A DNA stretch of 64,000 nt from Mucilaginibacter pankratovii (lineage in GTDB: Bacteria > Bacteroidota > Bacteroidia > Sphingobacteriales > Sphingobacteriaceae), in contig NZ_JACWMY010000009.1 in assembly GCF_014773265.1 (NCBI RefSeq), forward strand, positions 1-64,000, read 5' to 3'. The stretch's first letter is position 1; every line of letters begins with the position of its first letter. The notes beneath the pieces were generated by a model. That model saw only the letters and a program-made list of their open reading frames with translations, had not been told where the DNA came from and made no database searches. Both the position numbers and the translations under genes were made by a program. This document shows, one piece after another, positions 25,568 to 34,224 of the stretch.

Positions 25568-28549
25568 ATGCATTACATCAAACGTTTACTTAAGACGCTG
25601 TTTTTCCTGGGATTGTTGTATACCAATACAGCATCGGCGCAAACAATAAATATAAATTTTCAACCAAGCGGTACATCCACCCCAAGCGGTTACAAGGCGG
25701 ATATAGGATTGCCTTATGATGCTACACGCAAATACGGCTGGATAGACCCCTCGACTAAACAGCCGATAGATTTGCAGAACAACATGCGCCTGCGCAGTGG
25801 TTCCGGAGATTTTAAGCAATTGTCCTTAGTACAAATGCAAGCTACCGGTAATTCGCAGGTACCCGGAACATGGGAGTATGCAGTAACAAATGGCCGGTAC
25901 CGGGTAACTGTAAGTTCGGGCGATACTGGATACTACGACAGCAATAATCAGATAAACATAGATGGGTTACCTGCCATCCAGGATTTTACTTCTACCTCAG
26001 CAACAAAATACCGCACAGCCACGGCTGTAGTACAGGTAAACGATGGTAAACTAACTATTGACGCTGCTGGGGGTGTAAACACCAAAATGAATTATTTAAG
26101 CTTTGTGCCGGCTACAAACGTGACAGATACCGAAATCCCCACTGTAAGTGCCCGGTTATCGGGTACGCAAAGCTCCGGCGGTGTGTATAGCAACCAGGTT
26201 AAGGTGTATGTTACTGCAAAAGATAATGGCGCAGCGGGGCTGGCATCACTGCAATATGCAGTAAACGGCGGATCATACATTAATTATAAATCGCCTTTTA
26301 TCATTAATATAGCCGGTGCTTATACGCTCAAAATAAAAGCAACAGATGGAAATAAGAACGAAAAGATCAGCACGTATAGTTTTAAGGTAACAACAGCAAA
26401 GGTTACCGGTGTGTATATGTCCTTAAAAAACATGGACCTTATTCCTGCTAACGATGTGCTGGTGTTTTCATTAATTCAAACCCCCTGGCGGCGCACAAGC
26501 CCTACCACTACACCGTATAACGCCAATCATGATAAAGTAAAGCTACGTGTATACAATAAAGGGACAGGCAAGTTAAACATCACCAATTTAAAGCTCTCTA
26601 ATACTGCTTCATGGAAGATCGCATCAGTTAACGGCGACACGATTGTAAGGCTGCCTTTTTCGGTAAGTTCTAAAGCCTACAGTGATGTGATAGTACAGTA
26701 TACAGCTAAAAATGTAGGCACCAGGGTTAAAGTACTTAATGATACGCTTACCGTCATCAGCAACGATAGCATAGCCCCAACAAAGAAGGTAAACCTGCAT
26801 GGTATATGGCAGGTAGCTGGCGAAAGCACCAATGAACCATTTGCACAGCAAATAATCAGCGCATTTGGTTATACAACCAATACCGGATACGGGCATGATG
26901 ATGGCGACAATAATGGAACAGCCCGGGTAGCCGGTTCCAGTGAAGTTAACGCATCGTATTTTGTGCAGGCAGATAAAAGTAAACCCGTTACGGTATATCA
27001 ACTGGCAGCTTATCATAGCTGTTGCTCGGCAGTAGAATCTGTTAAATATTTTGCCAAAGGTTCATCTTCAACAACTACTTTGTTTACACATAACAACCTG
27101 GATGGACAATCCGTAATACCAAGGCTTGCCAACTCCAGCATATCCCCTGCTCAGGGAACGTTTAACTTTTCCGGATCGTTTGGAATTAAGATAGGCTCAT
27201 CTTCTTCTGATAGAACGCAGAATTACAACGGGTTGATTGGAATAAGGTTTTTGAAAGTAATGGATGCGGAAGGCAATATTGTCCCTAACGCCTACATTCT
27301 GGATTGTGATTATTTGGGTACCGAATACACTAATTACGATTACCAGGATAATGTTTATTATGTTGATAATATCAAACCGGAGTCGGGCTCGCTGCACTAT
27401 TCCGACCTGGGCTGTACCACATCCTCCGACGTAAATTTTGCAAATACCTTAATAGGCAGCACCACATCTGTTGATCTTACCCTTAAAAACATGGGCAAGC
27501 AATATAGCGATGGAACGAGTGATTCGGATATTAAGCTGACCGGAGTAGAAATAGTTGGCCCTAATGCGTCGGAGTTTTCCGTTGGTGCTTTGCAAACTTC
27601 AACCCTTACGGTTCAAGCTACAACGCAAATAACAGCTAAATTTAAGCCTGCTACTGTAGGTATAAAAAATGCGGCTATTCTTGTACATTACAACAGCGCG
27701 TCATCACCGCTTCGTATACCATTGTATGGTAGGGCCAACAGCAGCACCGCTACCGTGAGCGTGGTGAAACGAATAAAAGGAGGTGCAGATGCTAATGTAA
27801 CTATCGATAATAAATTGTTCGAGGCGGATAAAAGCTACAGAAGTGGCTCAATTAAACTGGATATGCAAGTGGTAAAATCAGATGTTGCTGCAACCGACGA
27901 TGAGTTGTTGTATCAAACCTATCTATCTGCAGCAGCGGACCTGGCAGAGACGAAGTATGCTATTCCTATATCAAACGGAAATTATTTGGTTCGCATGCAC
28001 TTTGTGGAGAATTATTGGACAACGCCCGGAGCGAGAGTTTTTAGCATATTTATGGAAGATAAGCAGTCGCTCTCTAACTTTGATATTTACAACGAGGTGG
28101 GTTATCGGCAAGCCTTGGTAAAAGACTTTAAAGTAACTGTAAATGATGGGGTGCTGAGCGTAAAATTCGTTCCTACAGCAAATAGGGTTGCTATTGCCGG
28201 TTTAGAGATATTTAAAATCAATACTACACAAGCTGCTTCAACCATGGCTGTTGTTAAACCAACTTTGATAGAAGAAATAAAACCCGTTGCAAATTTAACC
28301 GTTTACCCAAACCCCAATTCAGGAGCTTATTTTAGTATAAACGCCCAAAACCTTACGGGTAATGAGAAAGCCGTAATTAACGTGATTAACTCCTGGGGGA
28401 GATTAGTACAAACTCAACAGGTAGTGATTGATGAACAGGGAATGCTAAAAGTGCAGGTTACTTTAGGGAAAACGCTGGAACGGGGAGTTTATATTATCCA
28501 GGTTGCATCACAATCAAAAACTTTGTTTTCAAAATTACTTGTTGATTAA
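25568..28549 (+). CDS. Large secreted malectin-like protein with T9SS sorting domain
   Basis: 993 residues. Signal peptide about 1-24 (TNTASA before QTI). Residues 25-180 form a first carbohydrate-binding, malectin/CBM-like domain (ININFQPSG, PYDATRKYGWID). Then an Ig/OmpL-like segment (DNGAAGLASLQYAVNGG), an immunoglobulin-like choice-of-anchor repeat (about 290-410 and 615-730, FANTLIGSTTSVDLTLKNMG), a second malectin-like domain at about 735-900 (ISNGNYLVRMHFVENYW), and the type A sorting domain at about 918-993 (LTVYPNPNSGAYFSI ... RGVYIIQVASQSKTLFSKLLVD). It should be exported by the type 9 system and held on the cell surface. No enzyme core seen. Confidence 0.85.
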   Translation: MHYIKRLLKTLFFLGLLYTNTASAQTININFQPSGTSTPSGYKADIGLPYDATRKYGWIDPSTKQPIDLQNNMRLRSGSGDFKQLSLVQMQATGNSQVPGTWEYAVTNGRYRVTVSSGDTGYYDSNNQINIDGLPAIQDFTSTSATKYRTATAVVQVNDGKLTIDAAGGVNTKMNYLSFVPATNVTDTEIPTVSARLSGTQSSGGVYSNQVKVYVTAKDNGAAGLASLQYAVNGGSYINYKSPFIINIAGAYTLKIKATDGNKNEKISTYSFKVTTAKVTGVYMSLKNMDLIPANDVLVFSLIQTPWRRTSPTTTPYNANHDKVKLRVYNKGTGKLNITNLKLSNTASWKIASVNGDTIVRLPFSVSSKAYSDVIVQYTAKNVGTRVKVLNDTLTVISNDSIAPTKKVNLHGIWQVAGESTNEPFAQQIISAFGYTTNTGYGHDDGDNNGTARVAGSSEVNASYFVQADKSKPVTVYQLAAYHSCCSAVESVKYFAKGSSSTTTLFTHNNLDGQSVIPRLANSSISPAQGTFNFSGSFGIKIGSSSSDRTQNYNGLIGIRFLKVMDAEGNIVPNAYILDCDYLGTEYTNYDYQDNVYYVDNIKPESGSLHYSDLGCTTSSDVNFANTLIGSTTSVDLTLKNMGKQYSDGTSDSDIKLTGVEIVGPNASEFSVGALQTSTLTVQATTQITAKFKPATVGIKNAAILVHYNSASSPLRIPLYGRANSSTATVSVVKRIKGGADANVTIDNKLFEADKSYRSGSIKLDMQVVKSDVAATDDELLYQTYLSAAADLAETKYAIPISNGNYLVRMHFVENYWTTPGARVFSIFMEDKQSLSNFDIYNEVGYRQALVKDFKVTVNDGVLSVKFVPTANRVAIAGLEIFKINTTQAASTMAVVKPTLIEEIKPVANLTVYPNPNSGAYFSINAQNLTGNEKAVINVINSWGRLVQTQQVVIDEQGMLKVQVTLGKTLERGVYIIQVASQSKTLFSKLLVD

Positions 28550-28576
28550 ATAAGATGGTTTGCTGTATCAAACAAA

Positions 28577-28756
28577 ATGCTGAGCAAGGAATTAAAAGAG
28601 CTGGAAGTGAATAAGCTGATAAGGCGAACCGTGTTAGATACCCAACCCGTAACAGTTAAATATAACCTAACAGAGTACGGCAAAACATTACAAACCATTA
28701 TAAACAATCTTTCTGATTGGGGGATAGAACACAGGAAAGTGATTATTGGGAAATAG
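28577..28756 (+). pseudogene. HxlR-type regulator, C-terminal remnant
   Basis: 59 codons from the first ATG, too short for usual ORF lists. MLSKELKELEVNKLIRRTV is the recognition helix and wing region of HxlR-family winged-helix regulators, followed by VKYNLTEYGKTLQTIINNL and SDWGIEHRK, all typical of the C-terminal half. Resemblance continues three codons upstream of the ATG (SNK), but the N-terminal half with the usual Cys is absent, and an in-frame stop lies at 28547-28549. So this is probably the end of a decayed regulator left by insertion or deletion. Confidence 0.7.
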
Positions 28757-29032
28757 CAGCTGTTTTTAAAAGATTAGTTTCATTTTAATATTACCGATTT
28801 GACGATCAGGTGTACCTATAAGGATATTTTACATGATCCACCTGCCGGGCTTTTCGGCTCCAATCCTCCAATAATCTTCTATAAACTGTTTTTGCTGTAG
28901 TGTTATAAACTAAAGTTGGCTTTTATTGGTGAATAGTGTAATGCTGTCCTTTTCTGATAGCATAGTTTTGAGTTAATGGCTGTGGCAAGCCATTTTTTCA
29001 AAATCACGGAAGATTTAAGTTAAAGCATTACT
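28757..29032. other. Gene-free stretch before the GH43-linked genes
   Basis: Nothing convincing apart from a small CAGGTG/CACCTG pair; probable promoter region for the two genes downstream. Confidence 0.35.
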
Positions 29033-29767
29033 ATGGACATTAAACGCAATGCATTATTGCTGGCAGCCGGCTTTGTAATTTTAGCGGCATTGAGGTCACA
29101 GGGTCAACCTCCTGGTTCGGGCAGCAGGATTGATACCATAACCAAAAACGATACCATACGCAGTATAGCACCATTCTTTATCACTGCATCAGCATCAAAA
29201 AAGACCCCGGATGCCGATGGGTTTATTCAGCGCTGGTTGCTCTTGGAGCCGATCAATAAATCCATACGGAGCAACGTTGTTTTCACCAATAACTATCTTA
29301 AAAAAGAATTTGAAACCGATTATTTTCCAAACCAGTTTACTGTTATCCCCAAAGATGGTGATAAAGTAAAAGTTGGGGAGCAGGAATTATTATGGCATGC
29401 GTTGGAGAGCCCAACTTTCAACGTCAAATTATTTCGTTTTGCGTACGGACTAAAGAAACAGACCTATGCCGTACTATTTTGGGCGGTAACCATAGTAAAC
29501 AGCCCGCGGGAAATAAAAAAGGTACGATTGGCGGTAGGCTCAAACGGCGGATCGACGTGGTGGCTGAATGGAAAAGAAGCAGTGACGCTCGACGGCGACA
29601 GGCGCATGGTGATGGATGATGGTGCCTCCACCCGGTTTACCCTTAACAAGGGGAAAAACATTATACGGGGCGCAGTGATCAACGGGCCCGGGCTCAGCGA
29701 TTTTTGTGTTCGTCTGCTGGATGAAGACGGAAAGCCGATAAAAGACCTCACCATCAGTTTACAATAG
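29033..29767 (+). CDS. Secreted protein of unknown function, next to GH43
   Basis: 244 residues with an N-terminal hydrophobic signal (about 8-24, ALLLAAGFVILAALRSQG). The rest looks all-beta, with repeated aromatic strands such as GFIQRWLLLEPINKSI and SNGGSTWWLNGKEAVTLDG, the latter like the jelly-roll domains found at the N-terminus of some Bacteroidota esterases and glycosidases. I do not see a catalytic motif, so a carbohydrate-binding role is inferred. The GH43 gene begins 50 bases downstream; the two are likely an operon. Confidence 0.6.
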   Translation: MDIKRNALLLAAGFVILAALRSQGQPPGSGSRIDTITKNDTIRSIAPFFITASASKKTPDADGFIQRWLLLEPINKSIRSNVVFTNNYLKKEFETDYFPNQFTVIPKDGDKVKVGEQELLWHALESPTFNVKLFRFAYGLKKQTYAVLFWAVTIVNSPREIKKVRLAVGSNGGSTWWLNGKEAVTLDGDRRMVMDDGASTRFTLNKGKNIIRGAVINGPGLSDFCVRLLDEDGKPIKDLTISLQ

Positions 29768-29817
29768 ATCAATCGATCATTCCATTTAACATCGAATTTG
29801 TTAGCAATTGAGCTATT

Positions 29818-31266
29818 ATGAAATTAACAATAAAGGTATTAAGCACTATAGCCCTGTTTTCACTATGGGCACCCCTTGCGGCGGTAGCGCAAATTGGCAA
29901 ACCGTTTATACACGATCCCTCAACGATAGTAGAGTCTGACGGGAAATATTTCACGTTCGGAACATTTGGCGGCGGATTGATATCCGAAGACGGTTGGACG
30001 TGGAATGAGGGCGGAGTAAGACCCGGCAGGGGAGCCGCGCCCGATGTGATGAAAATTGGCGATCGCTACCTTATTACGTATGGTGCCACCGGCGGGGGCC
30101 TGGCGGGTGGCCACAATGGAAAAATACTTACCATGTGGAATAAATCGCTCGATCCGAAATCTCCTGATTTTAAATATTCGGAGGCTGTTGTAGTTGCCTC
30201 ATCAGATGGTATAGAGGATAATGATGCGATAGACCCGGCGCTTCTTCTTGATCCAAATGATGGGCGGTTATGGTTATCCTACGGCACGTATTTTGGATAT
30301 ATCCGCCTTGTAGAACTTGATCCTAAAACGGGTAAACGTGTAAAAGGCAATAAAGCATTAAATATTGCCATTGATTGTGAGGCCACAGATTTGCTATACA
30401 GAGATGGATGGTACTATCTGCTTGGCACACACGGCACCTGCTGCGATGGCCCAAACTCAACTTATAATATTGTTGTTGGCCGATCCAGAAAGGTAACCGG
30501 CCCATACCTTGATAACATGGGAAGAGATATGTTGAAGGGTGGTGGCAAAATGGTTGTTGCGGCTGGCGACAGACTGATCGGGCCGGGGCATTTTGGGCGT
30601 ATTGTAGTTAGCAATGGCGTTGAAAAGATGTCCTGCCATTACGAGGCGGATCTGGATCAAAGTGGCCGCAGCGTATTAGGCATACGCCCCTTGCTATGGG
30701 AAAATGGATGGCCTGTTGCAGGTGATAACTTTAAAGAAGGGACTTATGAAATTGAGTCTGAAAGGAGGGGATATGCCTTAGAATTGAGCGTTGATTTTAT
30801 AAGAATGCCGGGCGGAATGCGATTTAACCGTAATAATGATGAGCCGGTAAAACCGGTACCGTCGCAGGAATTAGCAGATGTAATAAAAAGCTGGCCAACC
30901 ACAAATATTAGCGTAAGGATGGCAGATTATATGTTTCGCCCTCATCAAAAATGGACAATTTCACCAGTGCCTGGTGCGGGAGGGTATCTGGGCGGGCCGT
31001 ACTATAAAATAGTGATCGCCGGAACGGAACGTGCGTTGGCAGCAACGGCTGAAGCTGAACTTATCGCCGTGCCAACGTTTACCGGCGCGCCCGAGCAACT
31101 ATGGCGAATCGACCAGTTGACAGACGGAACTTATAGGGTCATGCCAAAGGTGGTTCCAAACTCCAAAGAGCAGCTGGCTTTAGTGTCGTCCGGAGATAGC
31201 ACACCTACCCTGGCCAAATTTGATATGAATAGTGATAACTCCAAATGGAATTTTAAGGCTCACTAA
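29818..31266 (+). CDS. GH43-family glycoside hydrolase with ricin-like C-terminus (arabinanase/arabinofuranosidase-like)
   Basis: 482 residues. Signal peptide about 1-25. The five-bladed propeller covers about 26-310 with the three acidic residues in place: Asp33 (IHDPSTI), Asp139 (AIDPALLLD) and Glu188 (CEATDLLY). The GGLISEDGWTW and GTYFGYIRLVELD segments are typical of arabinan endo-1,5-alpha-L-arabinosidases and related GH43 enzymes. Residues about 330-480 look like a ricin B-type beta-trefoil (YKIVIAGTERALAA, QLWRIDQLTDGTYRVMPK). It acts outside the cytoplasm on plant-type arabinose polymers; exact specificity unknown. Confidence 0.88.
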   Translation: MKLTIKVLSTIALFSLWAPLAAVAQIGKPFIHDPSTIVESDGKYFTFGTFGGGLISEDGWTWNEGGVRPGRGAAPDVMKIGDRYLITYGATGGGLAGGHNGKILTMWNKSLDPKSPDFKYSEAVVVASSDGIEDNDAIDPALLLDPNDGRLWLSYGTYFGYIRLVELDPKTGKRVKGNKALNIAIDCEATDLLYRDGWYYLLGTHGTCCDGPNSTYNIVVGRSRKVTGPYLDNMGRDMLKGGGKMVVAAGDRLIGPGHFGRIVVSNGVEKMSCHYEADLDQSGRSVLGIRPLLWENGWPVAGDNFKEGTYEIESERRGYALELSVDFIRMPGGMRFNRNNDEPVKPVPSQELADVIKSWPTTNISVRMADYMFRPHQKWTISPVPGAGGYLGGPYYKIVIAGTERALAATAEAELIAVPTFTGAPEQLWRIDQLTDGTYRVMPKVVPNSKEQLALVSSGDSTPTLAKFDMNSDNSKWNFKAH

Positions 31267-31289
31267 TAATTAGTAAAAGAACTTTTTGA

Positions 31290-31336
31290 AACGAAAAGAG
31301 GCTGTATCATCAATCATGATGCAGCCTCTTTTCGTT
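31290..31336. terminator. Intrinsic terminator with GAGGCTG stem, second copy
   Basis: AACGAAAAGAGGCTG (31290-31304) pairs with CAGCCTCTTTTCGTT (31322-31336). The core AAAAGAGGCTGTATCAT is shared with the copy at 25177-25219. Lies between the converging GH43 and Kelch genes. Confidence 0.8.
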
Positions 31337-31435
31337 GATTTATCCGGGTACTTGGCGTGTAAACGTTTTGCAGAGTATATTCCCTGAACGCTATTCTCCT
31401 AATGGCTTATAGAGCATTTATTTCGATAATTAGCG

Positions 31436-33028
31436 CTACCTGATTATCAATACCGGCTTATTACTGTTGTTTTCTTTACTGTTGATTTGCACAGTTATAT
31501 TTTTATTTGATGCATCTTTTATAACAAAGCTTACATTTCTGTCGCCGGCAAGCTGTGCCTTAACAAAGGTGGTGACATCAAAATTAATACGCTTTAACTG
31601 GTTATCAGCAACAGCGGTGCTTAATACGCCGGGCACCGGTTGCGGGGCGTTACTAAACGTAAGGCTGTTTTCTAACCAGTTGTCATCGTCGATAGCAAAG
31701 CTTGATAAGCTTAAGCTGTTTGTGTTATCCATATTTCTGCCATAAACACTTAGCGTGGCAGAATTTACCACACTGATATCCGTCAATGAAAATTTAAGAT
31801 ATACTGATCTTAAGTAATTATTTGTGGTAGAGCCTTTTATTGCCAAGGCGGTATCGCCCCCAAAATTAGCGGAGCCAAAACTACCATTACGAACAAAAGC
31901 ATCTGCCGAAGGTAAAAGCTCGATAGCCGGGGTATTAGTAACCGGCACCCCTTTATAATTTATGGCAGAAAAATTACCGCCGGTGTAGTAAATATTGCCG
32001 TTTAGCACTGCCGCTACCCCGGCAGATTTTGCCGCGCGCATCGGCGCAAGTACCGACCATGTATTTGTTGCCGGGTCATAAGCAAAAACTTGTTTGCCTG
32101 GTGTGTTATGAGCTGTTTGGCCGCCAAGCACAATTATCCTGCTTCCGTAAACTACTACAGACGATAAAATATGATCTATCGCAAATGGCATATCAGCCAA
32201 ATTTGTCCAGGTGTTTGTTTGCTCATCGTATACCTGAAGCGTGCGCTGGGGTATCGACTCTTCATTTTGATGATGAGAACCGCCCATTATATAAATTTTA
32301 CCGTTAAAAATGGCTGCTCCCGGGTGATTCACCGCATTGTTAAGCGGGGCAAGCGTTGCCCACCCTGCCGCAAGGTTGTTTAGATCCAACACCAAATGGA
32401 TATTGGTATCAGATCGCGACATATCGGCTCCGCCTATGTAATGTATTTTGCCATTTAAATAGCGCAATTGCCCGGCAGCTAAAGCCTGTGGCAAATCAGG
32501 CATCTTACTGTAAGAGTTTGCGGTAACGTTATATTTCCACACCTGTTTAGTGCCAAATATCTGGCCTGTGCCTGCTGCATTAGAGGTGTAACCTCCCGCC
32601 ATATAAATATCAATACCGTCTGTAGTAACGGCTACATGCGTTCCTCCCCCAAAATTAGATCCGGTAGGCTCGTGCGGTAAACTCTTGATAGATGCCCAGG
32701 CATCAGTAACCGGGTTGTAAACGTAAGCACGCTTAGTAGGTGTCCATTGAGGGCGTTTGTTAACATCAAAACCGCCAAAAATGTAAAGTTTACCTTGCAC
32801 AACCTCACCTTGTATCTCATGCGTGGCCAGCGGTTGTGCTTTGGCAGTGCCCCAGGTAATCGCCGAGAAATTATCGTCGGCATTTGAAGCTAAAGGAGCT
32901 ACAGCGATGCCTTTCAATTTTAGCCCTGCTGACGTAGCCGGGTTATCGGCCTTTTTACAGAATTGCAAACAGCCTATAGCGGCCAGCATAGCTATTTTGG
33001 TGGATTGCTTTATTAAGTTTTTGACCAT
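31436..33028 (-). CDS. Kelch-propeller lipoprotein with DNRLRE (CBM96-like) C-terminus
   Basis: 530 residues. N-terminal signal with lipobox LQFC near residue 24, so probably an outer-membrane lipoprotein. Six Kelch units can be counted between about 65 and 360, each with the double Gly: LYIFGGFD, IYMAGGYT, IHYIGGAD, IYIMGGSH, IIVLGGQT, IYYTGGNF. The last 150 residues (LLPSADAFVRNGSFGSANFGG, RSVYLKFSLTDI) match the DNRLRE/CBM96 domain that binds alginate or other polysaccharide in known members. Points toward the GH43 block on the opposite strand; surface binding of glycans is inferred. Confidence 0.88.
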   Translation of the reverse strand: MVKNLIKQSTKIAMLAAIGCLQFCKKADNPATSAGLKLKGIAVAPLASNADDNFSAITWGTAKAQPLATHEIQGEVVQGKLYIFGGFDVNKRPQWTPTKRAYVYNPVTDAWASIKSLPHEPTGSNFGGGTHVAVTTDGIDIYMAGGYTSNAAGTGQIFGTKQVWKYNVTANSYSKMPDLPQALAAGQLRYLNGKIHYIGGADMSRSDTNIHLVLDLNNLAAGWATLAPLNNAVNHPGAAIFNGKIYIMGGSHHQNEESIPQRTLQVYDEQTNTWTNLADMPFAIDHILSSVVVYGSRIIVLGGQTAHNTPGKQVFAYDPATNTWSVLAPMRAAKSAGVAAVLNGNIYYTGGNFSAINYKGVPVTNTPAIELLPSADAFVRNGSFGSANFGGDTALAIKGSTTNNYLRSVYLKFSLTDISVVNSATLSVYGRNMDNTNSLSLSSFAIDDDNWLENSLTFSNAPQPVPGVLSTAVADNQLKRINFDVTTFVKAQLAGDRNVSFVIKDASNKNITVQINSKENNSNKPVLIIR

Positions 33029-33140
33029 ATCCTGGCAGTAAATTTTAGTGATATGGGTAAAACTAACAAGAAACCATTAGAGGCTAAGATGCCCTTACAC
33101 GATTGCCCCTAAAATGTGAATTAATGAGGAAGCCTATATT

Positions 33141-34085
33141 CTATTCCTTCACTATCCTCTTCACCGCAACATTTGCACCTTGCTTTACGGTAAGGATGTA
33201 AATGCCGTTGCGTGGCAGGTTTATTTTTTTGCTGAAGCTGCCGCCTGCAGCCTTGTCGCTCCAAAGGGCTTTGCCTTCGCTGTCGGTTAGTTTAACATCG
33301 GCGCTGGTTTTGGCCTCCAGATTAAAGCTAATGGTAGTTTTGCCTGTAGAGAATTCGGGCGATAAATTCAGATCGTTGATATCCAGCGCCGTTTTTTCGG
33401 TGCCGGCGATGCGTTTTGCTGTTTCTTTAGAGGCATCGTTTACACGGAAACTTACATCGGTGCTGATGCCATCGTTATCGGTGTTGGAGTAATTAAACGT
33501 TTGGGTGTTTTTGCGGTTAAAACCCATCATCCGCCCGCCGCGGCCGGGGCCATCAAACCGAAACTGCCTTTCCATAGGCATTGGCGGGCCATCGTTAAAA
33601 TCAAACGCGCGCTCATCATCAAACCTGAAATTGCCGCCGCCGTTGTCGAACTTAAAGGCAAAGGTGCTATCGGCACCCGGCACCTTTTTAAGGCGGAAAG
33701 TGAATTTCTTGCGGATGCTATCGCCCATTTCTGCAGAAAACGGCATATCTATACCACCATCCATGCGGCGTTCTATCACAACATCCTGGTTTTTGTCGCC
33801 TTTCATGCGCTGGTTCCGGCGGATAACAATATCGCGGTTACCGCCTTTATCGGTGCTTTTAAAATCGATATTGCCCATTTTATTCATTTCGCTTAGGGCA
33901 TCCTTGCGTTCTTCGGGAGAGAGTTTCTTAATGTCTTTACCGTTGATGGTGGTATCGCCGTTCAGTATTTTTATTTCTATACTTTTTTGGGTTTGGGCCA
34001 GCACCAGCGGCGGCAAACCCAATATGGCTATTAAGCTAAGCGAGAAGATGATCTCGATGCGGGGGTGTAAAAAAAGCTTCTTCAT
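33141..34085 (-). CDS. Secreted protein with T9SS-like C-terminal domain, function unknown
   Basis: 314 residues with a signal segment at about 10-30 (IEIIFSLSLIAILGLPPLVLAQ). The middle is rich in Arg, Asp, Gly and Met without a known domain. Residues about 235-314 (LSPEFSTGKTTISFNLEAKTSADV ... LPRNGIYILTVKQGANVAVKRIVKE) have the beta-sandwich pattern of the Por secretion type A sorting domain, with a charged ending. Divergent from the kinase gene 139 bases away, so it may be controlled by that two-component pair (inference from position). Confidence 0.72.
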   Translation of the reverse strand: MKKLFLHPRIEIIFSLSLIAILGLPPLVLAQTQKSIEIKILNGDTTINGKDIKKLSPEERKDALSEMNKMGNIDFKSTDKGGNRDIVIRRNQRMKGDKNQDVVIERRMDGGIDMPFSAEMGDSIRKKFTFRLKKVPGADSTFAFKFDNGGGNFRFDDERAFDFNDGPPMPMERQFRFDGPGRGGRMMGFNRKNTQTFNYSNTDNDGISTDVSFRVNDASKETAKRIAGTEKTALDINDLNLSPEFSTGKTTISFNLEAKTSADVKLTDSEGKALWSDKAAGGSFSKKINLPRNGIYILTVKQGANVAVKRIVKE

Positions 34086-34224
34086 TTTTACGAGGATTTA
34101 AGTTTTTGATGTATCAAAGGTATAAAACAGGTATTAATCAATATGTTAAATGCCTGCTGAACAATTGTTAAAAATTGTTAAATGCGCCCTTTATCAGCTT
34201 AATTAAAATATTTTTGCTGTAGAG

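Noticed and set aside
32029..32307. Plus-strand frame opposite the Kelch gene
   Set aside because: Shadow of the Kelch propeller in another frame; no independent family.
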